Below are positions 17,226-24,585 of a stretch of 64,000 nt of DNA, in pieces. The stretch's first letter is position 1; every line of letters starts with the position of its first letter. This DNA is from JADLHS01 sp044225555. Lineage in GTDB: Bacteria; Verrucomicrobiota; Verrucomicrobiia; Limisphaerales; JADLHS01. Under the pieces are notes generated by a model. It was not told the origin of the DNA. It saw only the letters and a list, made by a program, of their open reading frames with translations, and made no database searches. Made by a program: the position numbers and the translations under genes. The stretch is from assembly GCA_044225555.1 (NCBI GenBank), contig JBGAIM010000001.1, positions 620,001 to 684,000 of the forward strand. Direction: 5' to 3'.

Positions 17226-18197
17226 TCAATCCGCATACCCGTTCGGATGTTGCTTATGCCACGCCCAGGCGGTGGCGACGATGTCGTCGAGCTTCGGGTA
17301 TTTCGGTTTCCAGCCGAGTTCGGTGAAGGCCTTGTTCGCGGCGGCCACGAGCTTGGGCGGGTCGCCGGGGCGACGGGGTTTTTCCACGGCCGGAATCTTT
17401 GAGCCGGTGATCTTTTCGCAGGTTTGAATCACCTGTTTCACCGAGTAGCCATCGCCGTTGCCGAGGTTGTAGAAGCCGGTCTTGCCGGGTGCGAGGCCGA
17501 GGATATGCGCCTGCGCGAGGTCAATGATGTGGATGTAATCGCGGATGCACGTGCCGTCGGGCGTCGGATAATCCGTGCCGTAAATCTCGCATTGCTTCGC
17601 TTGGCCGAGCGGGACTTTGAGAATGTTCGGGATCAGATGTGACTCGATGCGATGATGTTCGCCGAACTTCTCGCTCGCACCGGCGGCGTTGAAATAGCGG
17701 AACGCCACGAAGTCGAGTTTGTGCAGTTGCTGATACCAGATGAGCATCTTCTCGAACATCAGCTTGGATTCGCCGTAGGGATTGATGGGGCGCTGGGGCA
17801 AATCCTCGGTCATCGGCACGCGATCCGGTGGACCGTAGGTGGCGCAGGTGGAACTGAACACGAATTTCTTCACGCCGAACTCGACGGCGGCGTCGAGCAG
17901 GTTCAGCCCGTTGGCGACGTTGTTGCGAAAATACTTTCCCGGATTGGTCATGGATTCGCCGACGAGCGCGTTGGCAGCGAAGTGCAGGATGGCTTCAGCC
18001 TGGGCGTCGCGGACGGCTTTCTTGATCAACGCAGCATCGCTGAAGCAGCCTTCGATGAACTTGGCGCGTGAATCAACCGCTGAGCGGTGGCCTTCAGTGA
18101 GATTGTCGAAAACGGTGACTTGATGGCCCGCATTGATGAGTTCCTCGACGCAGACCGAGCCGATGTAGCCCGCGCCACCCGTGACGAAAACGTTCAT
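17226..18197 (-). CDS. galE: UDP-glucose 4-epimerase
   Basis: From the ATG at 18197 this is a 323-residue short-chain dehydrogenase-type epimerase. The NAD-binding motif is MNVFVTGGAGYIGSV at the very N-terminus, which fixes the start; an upstream extension to 18374 would only translate repeat DNA. The catalytic residues are in SSTCATYG and NPYGESKLM (YxxxK). DYIHIIDLAQAHILG and GNGDGYSVKQVI are typical GalE segments. It interconverts UDP-glucose and UDP-galactose for polysaccharide or galactose metabolism. It is flanked on both sides by palindromic elements and appears monocistronic. Confidence 0.94.
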   Translation of the reverse strand: MNVFVTGGAGYIGSVCVEELINAGHQVTVFDNLTEGHRSAVDSRAKFIEGCFSDAALIKKAVRDAQAEAILHFAANALVGESMTNPGKYFRNNVANGLNLLDAAVEFGVKKFVFSSTCATYGPPDRVPMTEDLPQRPINPYGESKLMFEKMLIWYQQLHKLDFVAFRYFNAAGASEKFGEHHRIESHLIPNILKVPLGQAKQCEIYGTDYPTPDGTCIRDYIHIIDLAQAHILGLAPGKTGFYNLGNGDGYSVKQVIQTCEKITGSKIPAVEKPRRPGDPPKLVAAANKAFTELGWKPKYPKLDDIVATAWAWHKQHPNGYAD

Positions 18198-18277
18198 TGC
18201 CTCGCAGCATAGCTGTTCTGAGGGAAGCGGCTCAATGCGGAAAATGAGGTGGAGGTTTTCGCGCTGCGAAAACCAGC

Positions 18278-18297
18278 GCCGCGTACCAGCGGCGCAA
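18278..18297. repeat. Short inverted repeat upstream of galE
   Basis: GCGCCGC and GCGGCGC form a 7-bp stem around a 6-nt loop inside a GC-rich stretch (18258-18300) that also contains TTTTCGCG/CGAAAA half-sites. It lies immediately before the larger two-hairpin element at 18311 and may be a degenerate part of the same family. Confidence 0.5.
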
Positions 18298-18310
18298 GGC
18301 TTCACGTTAT

Positions 18311-18381
18311 GGTAGCGCGTGCCAATGCCGGACCGCCCGCTATTACGCGGGCGGAGTGCTCGCAGCGCGAGCACTGCTACC
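18311..18381. repeat. Two-hairpin palindromic element, copy B
   Basis: This 71-bp element has GGTAGC (18311-18316) and GCTACC (18376-18381) as inverted ends. Hairpin 1 is CCGCCCGC/GCGGGCGG with a 6-nt loop (18333-18354). Hairpin 2 is AGTGCTCGC/GCGAGCACT with a 3-nt loop (18355-18375), directly abutting the right end. It lies between the divergent galE and namZ-like genes. No T-tract follows, so it is not a standard terminator. Confidence 0.75.
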
Positions 18382-18493
18382 TCCCTTCACACGAACATGT
18401 CACAACGGAGTCTCGCCCGGGTGCGTGACGTAACTAGAATGGCAATGTCCTCATCCTCACGGCACAGCGAAGTTGGATGCGGCGCGAGCAACA

Positions 18494-19741
18494 ATGAAAT
18501 TTCTTTGGCGAATCGGAATACTCGTGGCGATGGGCCTACCGCTGTTTGTCCAGAGCGGGCTGGCGGAGTCGCGTGTGAAGCTGGGCAACGAGGTGCTGGT
18601 GCAGACCAAGTTCCAGGCGCTGGCCGGAAAACGCGTCGGCCTCATCACCAACCCTTCCGGCGCGAACAGTCAATTGGAGAGCACGATTGATGTGCTGCGC
18701 AATGCACCGGGGGTCAAGTTGGTGGCCTTGTTCGGACCGGAGCACGGGATTTATGGCGATGTGCCAGCGGGGGACAAGATCGCCAGTCGCACGGATGCGC
18801 GCACGGGATTACCGGTGCATTCGCTCTACGGCGACACCCGCAAGCCCACGCCGGAAATGCTCGAGGGACTGGATGCGCTCGTTTACGATTTGCAGGACAC
18901 GGGCTGTCGTTCCTACACGTTCATCAGCACGATGGGCGTGGCGATGGAAGCCGCCGGTGCGGCGGGGATTGAGTTCATCGTGCTCGACCGCCCTAATCCA
19001 CTCGGCGGCGTGCGCGTTGAAGGACCGATGGTGGAGCAGGAGAGTCGGCGTTCGTTCGTGAGTCGCTGGGACGTGCCGTACGCCTACGGCATGACCTGTG
19101 GCGAACTGGCGCGAATGATCAATGACCGAGGCTGGATCACGAATCGCTGCAAGCTCACCGTCGTGCCGATGAAAGGCTGGAAACGCACGATGGTCTGGCG
19201 CGACACGGGGTTGCCGTGGGTGCCGACGTCGCCCCACGTGCCGCATGGCGAATCACCTTTGTTCCAGGTGGCGACGGGGATGCTCGGTGAAATTGGCGGC
19301 GTGAACATTGGTGTGGGTTACACCCTGCCCTTTCAATGTGTGGCGGCGACCAATGTGAATCCGCAACAACTGGCGGCGGCGATGAATGATTACAAGCTGC
19401 CGGGGGTGCGCTTTCAGCCAGTTACCTACAAGCCGTACTACGGAGCGTTCCACGACGAGATCGTCAGCGGCGTGCAATTGTATTTCACCGATCCTGCACA
19501 TGCGCCGCTGACCGCGATCAACTATTACGCGCTGGAGGCGTTGAAAAGAGTCGCTGGGCGTGATCTCTTCGCCGAAGCGCAAAAAGCGAACAAGAAGTTC
19601 GACATGTTCGACAAGGTCAACGGCACGGACGCCACGCGCCTGGCGTTGCAATCGGGCAAATCGGCGGCCGAGATCGTTTCTTCATGGAAAGCCGGCGAGG
19701 AGCAGTTCCGCAAAGCGCGGCGACCCTTCTTGCTCTACTGA
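18494..19741 (+). CDS. Exo-beta-N-acetylmuramidase NamZ family protein (DUF1343)
   Basis: From the ATG at 18494 the protein is 415 residues; an ATG at 18473 in the same frame adds seven more. It has a signal peptide (MKFLWRIGILVAMGLPLFVQ and on) ending near GLAES. The DUF1343/NamZ signature is strong: RVGLITNPSG, ALFGPEHGIYGD, VYDLQDTGCRSYTF, VLDRPNPLGG, and near the C-terminus RRPFLLY. Characterised NamZ enzymes release N-acetylmuramic acid from the non-reducing ends of peptidoglycan fragments, so a periplasmic or secreted cell-wall recycling role is likely. It is followed after 125 bp by another exported protein with an NlpC/P60-like end, which could be functionally related. Confidence 0.9.
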   Translation: MKFLWRIGILVAMGLPLFVQSGLAESRVKLGNEVLVQTKFQALAGKRVGLITNPSGANSQLESTIDVLRNAPGVKLVALFGPEHGIYGDVPAGDKIASRTDARTGLPVHSLYGDTRKPTPEMLEGLDALVYDLQDTGCRSYTFISTMGVAMEAAGAAGIEFIVLDRPNPLGGVRVEGPMVEQESRRSFVSRWDVPYAYGMTCGELARMINDRGWITNRCKLTVVPMKGWKRTMVWRDTGLPWVPTSPHVPHGESPLFQVATGMLGEIGGVNIGVGYTLPFQCVAATNVNPQQLAAAMNDYKLPGVRFQPVTYKPYYGAFHDEIVSGVQLYFTDPAHAPLTAINYYALEALKRVAGRDLFAEAQKANKKFDMFDKVNGTDATRLALQSGKSAAEIVSSWKAGEEQFRKARRPFLLY

Positions 19742-19866
19742 TACGGGAGTTCCACGCGACTCTTGCGTTGCCGCGGCCGGACTCGCAAAATGCCGTGAAG
19801 TGATCATTGTCCAACTGTGCACGTGGCCCCGCCCACTGCGGCGCTTCGCCGCTACCCTGGCCCACC

Positions 19867-21150
19867 GTGAGTAAGTCAGACCAGTCCGCCGGGTCGAAAA
19901 CCGGCTCCAGCAAACGGCGCCCACCATACGTCATCCGGCTGCTGTTGGCGCTGTGCCTGGCTGAACTGGGTTTGATCCTTCTGCTCTGGTGGCCGGCCAA
20001 GGCCCCGCGGGCCACGGATTTTGCGCCGCATCCCGCCCGGCCCGGAGACCAAGCGCCGCGCGAACCGTATTTTGCCGGGCGGCCCGGACCTTGGGGCGAA
20101 CTGGAGTACATTCGCATCAACCTCGAATTGCCGGAGGAATTTGTGGACGGCGAGGAGCAGATCATAAAGCCCACCCGCTGGTTCTTCCCCGCCACGAGTC
20201 GCGAGCAACTGAACCAGTTCTTCGCCACCTGCAACCTCAACGATGCCCAACGCGCGGAGCTCAACGACGCCCGCCGCTGGGTGGTTGAGCCTGACGGCCT
20301 CGCTTTCGAGCCATCGGGCGATCTGATTTTAACCCTGGCGCAGGAAACGCGGACGGCGATTTACTCGCGGCTCGCCCAATCGAAACGCAACGATTATCAC
20401 GCCGCGCCGTTTGCGTACCGGCATGGCGGCCTCGACGATTGGCTGGGCAACAGCGGTTTGTCCGAGGCCACCCGTGAGCTCGTAAAGCGGGTGGTGTATG
20501 AACGCGGCGCCGCCTTGTGCGTCTCGGACCTGCCTGAATTGAGCCGTCGCATTGTGGATCCCACGGAGCGCCGCCGGTTGATCAAAGCGCTCTCCCGCGC
20601 CTCGGCCTTGTTGATGAAGGTGCGCGTGCGCCCGGACACCGATACGCGGGCGCTGACCGCCTATTGGGGGCAGGGCTGGCACGTGAAGGACATCGGCCCG
20701 CTGCTGGAATCGTTGACCAAAGTGACCAACAGCATCTCCATCGATGTCGTACACCTGCTGCCGCCGTTTGCGCGCAAGCGGGTGAACTCCTATCCGACAC
20801 CGCTCGCGCCCGGGCAGCGCGCACCGGACTGTTACTGGTCGGCCTTCAACTTCTGTAACGACCCACCGGACGACCGTTACTTTGATGACAGCGTGTGGCG
20901 GCGTGAGTTGCAGGAAAAGTATCAGTTGGTGGAACAACCGACATTCGGCGATCTCGTATTTCTCACCCGGCCCGATGGGGTGCCGATTCACTGTGCGGTC
21001 TTCATTGCCGACGATGTGGTGTTCACCAAAAATGGCGCAAATCCGCGGCAACCGTGGAAGTTGATGAAATTGGAGGACATGCTGGCGCGGTATCCGGAGA
21101 ACTATCCGTTGAACATGGCTTTTTTCCATTTGCGCCAGCCTGGCCCCTGA
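19867..21150 (+). CDS. Membrane-anchored protein with NlpC/P60-like C-terminal domain
   Basis: From the GTG at 19867 the product has 427 residues; TTG at 19807 is an upstream alternative. One membrane segment (VIRLLLALCLAELGLILLLW) follows a short basic N-terminus, so most of the protein should be periplasmic. The C-terminal 100 residues resemble an NlpC/P60-type cysteine peptidase: a cysteine in PDCYWSAFNF, then FGDLVFLTRPDG, then IHCAVFIADDVVFTKNG with the candidate histidine. The middle has no recognised domain. Its place just after the namZ-like gene suggests a cell-wall role, but this is inference. I do not recognise a named family. Confidence 0.65.
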   Translation: MSKSDQSAGSKTGSSKRRPPYVIRLLLALCLAELGLILLLWWPAKAPRATDFAPHPARPGDQAPREPYFAGRPGPWGELEYIRINLELPEEFVDGEEQIIKPTRWFFPATSREQLNQFFATCNLNDAQRAELNDARRWVVEPDGLAFEPSGDLILTLAQETRTAIYSRLAQSKRNDYHAAPFAYRHGGLDDWLGNSGLSEATRELVKRVVYERGAALCVSDLPELSRRIVDPTERRRLIKALSRASALLMKVRVRPDTDTRALTAYWGQGWHVKDIGPLLESLTKVTNSISIDVVHLLPPFARKRVNSYPTPLAPGQRAPDCYWSAFNFCNDPPDDRYFDDSVWRRELQEKYQLVEQPTFGDLVFLTRPDGVPIHCAVFIADDVVFTKNGANPRQPWKLMKLEDMLARYPENYPLNMAFFHLRQPGP

Positions 21151-21212
21151 GGTTGCCGCATCGGGGCTTGCACGGGGGCATTGGCAATTTATACTCGGCG
21201 CTCTTGAATGCT

Positions 21213-22208
21213 ATGAGCGCAAATCCAATTCGTGTCGCAATCACCGGCGCCGCCGGCCAAATCGGTTATTCCCTCCTGTTCCGCATCGCCACGGGCGAAG
21301 TATTCGGGCCGAACCAGCCGGTCATCCTCCACCTGATCGAAGTGGACGTGCCGGAAATCCAGGAGAAGCTCAAGGGCACGGTGATGGAAATTGACGACTG
21401 CGCCTTTCCTTTGCTCAAGGGCATCGTTGCCACCGGCAATCTGGATGAAGGCTTCAAAGACGTGAACTGGTGCCTGCTGGTCGGCAGCGTTCCCCGCAAA
21501 GCCGGGATGGAGCGGAAAGACCTGCTGGGGATCAACGGCAAAATCTTTATCGGCCAGGGCAAGGCGATTGAAAAGAACGCGGCGAGCGATGTCCGTGTGC
21601 TGGTCGTCGGTAATCCGTGCAATACGAACGCGCTGATCTGCATGAACAACGCGCGCAAAGTGCCGAGCGATCGGTTCTTCGCCATGACGCGGCTCGACGA
21701 GAATCGCGCCAAGGCGCAACTCGCGAAGAAGGCCAGTGTGGACATCACCGCCGTGAGCAACCTCGCCATCTGGGGCAACCATAGCGCCACGATGTATCCC
21801 GATTTCTTCAACGCGCGCATCGGCACGCGACCCGTGCCGGATGTCATCAAGCACACCGAATGGCTGGAGAAGGATTTCATCACCACCGTGCAGCAGCGCG
21901 GCGCGGCCATCATCAAGGCGCGTGGCCTATCGAGCGCGGCCAGCGCGGCCAATGCCGCCTTGGATACCGTTCGCTCCATTATCAATCCCACGCCGGCCGG
22001 CGATTGGACGAGCGTCGCGGTTTGCTCGGACGGAAGTTACGGCATCGAGAAGGGGTTGATGTTCAGTTATCCGATCCGCAGCAACGGCAAATCGTGGGAG
22101 ATTGTCCAAGGTGTGGCGCTGAACGAATTCAGCCGGGGCAAGATTGCCATCACCGAGAACGAACTGAAGGAAGAGAAGGCGCTGGTCAGCGATTTGATTC
22201 CGAAATAA
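21213..22208 (+). CDS. mdh: Malate dehydrogenase
   Basis: From the ATG at 21213 the enzyme is 331 residues. The NAD-binding motif ITGAAGQIGYSLLFRIA at the N-terminus fixes the start; the 53-residue upstream open frame overlaps the previous gene. Substrate-binding arginines lie in PRKAGMERKD and MTRLDENRAK, and the catalytic histidine in IWGNHSATMYPD. This is the long cytosolic-type (type 2) NAD malate dehydrogenase that interconverts malate and oxaloacetate in the TCA cycle. A UUCG-loop terminator follows at 22242. The spacing suggests a single-gene transcript. Confidence 0.95.
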   Translation: MSANPIRVAITGAAGQIGYSLLFRIATGEVFGPNQPVILHLIEVDVPEIQEKLKGTVMEIDDCAFPLLKGIVATGNLDEGFKDVNWCLLVGSVPRKAGMERKDLLGINGKIFIGQGKAIEKNAASDVRVLVVGNPCNTNALICMNNARKVPSDRFFAMTRLDENRAKAQLAKKASVDITAVSNLAIWGNHSATMYPDFFNARIGTRPVPDVIKHTEWLEKDFITTVQQRGAAIIKARGLSSAASAANAALDTVRSIINPTPAGDWTSVAVCSDGSYGIEKGLMFSYPIRSNGKSWEIVQGVALNEFSRGKIAITENELKEEKALVSDLIPK

Positions 22209-22241
22209 AACGCCTTAGCCTCACGGCTTCCGAAGAATCCA

Positions 22242-22267
22242 GCCCCGGTTCGCCGGGGCAATTTTTT
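22242..22267 (+). terminator. Rho-independent terminator after mdh
   Basis: GCCCCGG and CCGGGGC form a 7-bp GC stem closed by a TTCG tetraloop (22242-22259), followed by AA and TTTTTT (22262-22267). It lies 33 bp after the mdh stop. Confidence 0.9.
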
Positions 22268-22398
22268 GCCCGGATTTTGGCAATATAGGAGCATAAGTCC
22301 TTTTTGACCTGCGCCGGGTTTTCTGCGCAAACTAATGCTTCGGTGGTCGCCGTATGATAATGCGGCAGGCCGCCGATTTTTGAAAACGAACCAGAAAT

Positions 22399-23697
22399 AT
22401 GACTAGTTTTATGAAACGAGGAAAATTGGGAATCTTGGTCGGGGGCGGCCCCGCACCCGGAATCAATGGCGTGATCTCCGCCGCCACCATCGAAGGCATC
22501 AACCAGGGCTTTGAAGTGATCGGCTTTCGCGACGGCTTCAAGTGGCTCGCCGCCGGCGACACGCAGCACTATACGAAACTCACGATCGATGACGTCAAGT
22601 CCATCCATCTGCGCGGCGGCTCGATCCTGGGAACGGCCCGCACTAACCCGGCGAAGTCCGAGACGAGCATGCATAACGTGCTCGACGTGCTCCAAAAGCT
22701 TGGCGTCACCGCGCTGGTCACCATCGGTGGCGACGACACGGCGTTTTCCGCCAGCAGCGTTTATCGCAAGGCCGAGGGCAAGATTCGCGTCGCACATGTG
22801 CCCAAGACGATTGACAACGACCTGCCCTTGCCTGGTTCGACGCCGACGTTCGGTTTCGAGACCGCGCGGCACAACGGCGTTTACATTTTGCGCAATCTGG
22901 CGATGGATGCGCGCACGACGTCGCGCTGGTATATCATCATCAGCATGGGCCGCGCGGCCGGACATCTCGCGCTCGGTATCGGCAAGGCGGCGGCGGCGGC
23001 GATCACCATCATTCCCGAGGAATTTCGCGATCAACCCGTGACGGCGGAAGCGGTCGCCGACGCGATCATCGGCTCGGTTATCAAACGCAAAGCCCTTGGC
23101 TCGAATTACGGCGTGGCCGTGCTGGCCGAAGGCTTGATCGAATCCATGGGCGAGAAAGGCCTCGTCAGCGCCGTGCCTGGTGGGAATCTCGAGCGTTATG
23201 GCAAGGTGATTCGTGATGACCACGGCCATCTGCGACTCGGCGAAATTGAATTCGGACGCCTCATGAAAGACCTCGTCTCGCACCGGCTCGAGGAACTCGG
23301 CCTGAAAATGACACTCATCGACAAAGACCTTGGCTACGAGTTGCGTTGCGCCGACCCCGTGCCGTTCGACGGCGAATACACCCGCGACCTCGGTTACGGC
23401 GCAGTGAAGTTCATTCTTTCGCCGGAGGCCGGCAAATACGGCGCGATCATCAGCTTCATTGACGGCAAACTGAATCCGCTGGAGTTCGAGACGATGCTCA
23501 ACCCGAAGACCAAGCGCTTCAACGTCCGCAAGGTCAACGTCGACGGCGAATCTTACGAGTGCGCGCTGGCCTACATGATCCGACTGGAGAAATCCGATTT
23601 CGAGGACGCCCCGCAACTGGCGAAGCTGGCCAGCGCGGTTTCCCTGACGCCGGACAAGTTCCGGGCGCGCTTCGGCTATCTTGTCGGTTTGAAGTAA
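22399..23697 (+). CDS. 6-phosphofructokinase family, likely pyrophosphate-dependent
   Basis: This 432-residue protein is of the phosphofructokinase A superfamily. The N-terminal phosphate-binding loop is GILVGGGPAPGINGVI. The next motif is GGDDT rather than the GGDGS of ATP-dependent enzymes, and PKTIDNDL keeps the lysine associated with pyrophosphate use. By these published family rules the enzyme should use PPi as phosphoryl donor and act reversibly in glycolysis. RAAGHLALGIG and DLGYELRCADPVPFD are further family stretches. ATG codons at 22399 and 22411 are both possible starts. A strong terminator follows, directly abutting deoC. Confidence 0.9.
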   Translation: MTSFMKRGKLGILVGGGPAPGINGVISAATIEGINQGFEVIGFRDGFKWLAAGDTQHYTKLTIDDVKSIHLRGGSILGTARTNPAKSETSMHNVLDVLQKLGVTALVTIGGDDTAFSASSVYRKAEGKIRVAHVPKTIDNDLPLPGSTPTFGFETARHNGVYILRNLAMDARTTSRWYIIISMGRAAGHLALGIGKAAAAAITIIPEEFRDQPVTAEAVADAIIGSVIKRKALGSNYGVAVLAEGLIESMGEKGLVSAVPGGNLERYGKVIRDDHGHLRLGEIEFGRLMKDLVSHRLEELGLKMTLIDKDLGYELRCADPVPFDGEYTRDLGYGAVKFILSPEAGKYGAIISFIDGKLNPLEFETMLNPKTKRFNVRKVNVDGESYECALAYMIRLEKSDFEDAPQLAKLASAVSLTPDKFRARFGYLVGLK

Positions 23698-23713
23698 ACC
23701 AATGTTACCGGCG

Positions 23714-23747
23714 GCGGCGGTGGGAAGGTTCCCGCCGCCGCTTTTTT
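23714..23747 (+). terminator. Rho-independent terminator abutting the deoC-like start codon
   Basis: The left arm GCGGCGGTGGG (23714-23724) pairs with CCCGCCGCCGC (23731-23741) with one G-T wobble, followed directly by TTTTTT (23742-23747). The ATG of the next gene is at 23749, so the hairpin occupies its normal ribosome-binding region. It probably ends the pfk transcript and may also control access to the deoC-like start. Confidence 0.85.
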
Positions 23748-23748
23748 C

Positions 23749-24411
23749 ATGAAACCAATTTCACCCGAAGAAATGGCGGTTCGCCTCGACGCCGCGTTCT
23801 GGAAACCGGCCGCGTCGCCGAAGGAATTCGCCGCGTTTTGCGCCGAGGCCCGGGCGAAGAAGTTTCGCGCCGTGAGCGTGAACGGCTCGCGCGTGGCGCT
23901 GGCCGCCGCCGGGCTCGAAGACGGCCCCGTGCAGACCGTGGCGTTGATCGGATTCCCACTGGGTACGAGTGACAGCGACGTGAAGCGGTACGAAGCGGAA
24001 GTGGCGATTGATTTCGGAGCACAGGAACTCGAACTCGTGCTCAACCTGGACCATCTCAAGAACGGAAACCACAAAGCCGCGTTGCGGGAACTGCATGACG
24101 TCATGGAAGCTGCGGACGAACGCCACGTTTGCGCCGTGTTGGAGACCCGCGCACTCACCCGGGCGGAAATAGCCTCTGCCTGCGCGATGCTCAGTGATGC
24201 CGGCGTGCAGGCCGTTTCCACCGGCACGGATTTCTGGCCCGACACACGCGTGACCGTGGACGACGTAAAAGCCCTGCGCGATGCACTGGATGCCAAGATC
24301 GCGGTAAAAGCGGTCGGCAACATCCGCAATATGCAGACCGCGCTGGAACTGATCGAAGCTGGCGCAGCGCGCCTCGGCACGACTAATCCGGCGGCGTTGC
24401 TGAGGAGCTGA
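23749..24411 (+). CDS. Deoxyribose-phosphate aldolase-like protein lacking the Schiff-base lysine
   Basis: This 220-residue TIM-barrel protein matches DeoC across its length: FRAVSVNGSRVALA, VQTVALIGFPLG, the EVAIDFGAQELELV strand and a late IAVKAVGNIRN followed by EAGAARLGTTN. In DeoC the strand-6 lysine lies in a VKTSTG motif; here the corresponding stretch is AVSTGTDF, with no lysine. The second conserved lysine (VKAVGNIR) is kept. The Asp normally in the EVD strand is also changed (ELELVLNL). So aldol cleavage of deoxyribose 5-phosphate by the usual mechanism is doubtful. Its start lies one base after a terminator T-tract, and no ribosome-binding site is visible. Confidence 0.8.
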   Translation: MKPISPEEMAVRLDAAFWKPAASPKEFAAFCAEARAKKFRAVSVNGSRVALAAAGLEDGPVQTVALIGFPLGTSDSDVKRYEAEVAIDFGAQELELVLNLDHLKNGNHKAALRELHDVMEAADERHVCAVLETRALTRAEIASACAMLSDAGVQAVSTGTDFWPDTRVTVDDVKALRDALDAKIAVKAVGNIRNMQTALELIEAGAARLGTTNPAALLRS

Positions 24412-24420
24412 CTTTCCTTT

Positions 24421-24517
24421 CTTACTCTTAATCTTCATCGTAATCTTAATCTCCCGCCTTAGCCGGAAGGGACAATGCGCCGGACAGAGTAAGAGCAAGA
24501 TTAAGATTACGATTAAG
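24421..24517. repeat. Inverted repeat in the ileS leader
   Basis: ATCGTAATCTTAATC (24437-24451) and GATTAAGATTACGAT (24499-24513) are perfect 15-bp inverted repeats around a 47-nt GC-rich loop. Flanking CTTACTCT and AGAGTAAG sequences extend the symmetry imperfectly. The arms are strikingly AT-rich compared with the genome around them. It lies between deoC-like and ileS and resembles a dispersed repeat more than a T-box or riboswitch, for which I see no specific motif. Confidence 0.7.
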
Positions 24518-24585
24518 ACCGGGCTCGCGCGTTCATTGACCCGTTTCAAGGCGTCTGTTACCGTCTGTGCTCCTGAGAAACAGCG

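Noticed and set aside
18198..18374. 59-residue N-terminal extension of GalE
   Set aside because: It reads into the repeat region, and the NAD-binding motif starts at the ATG at 18197.
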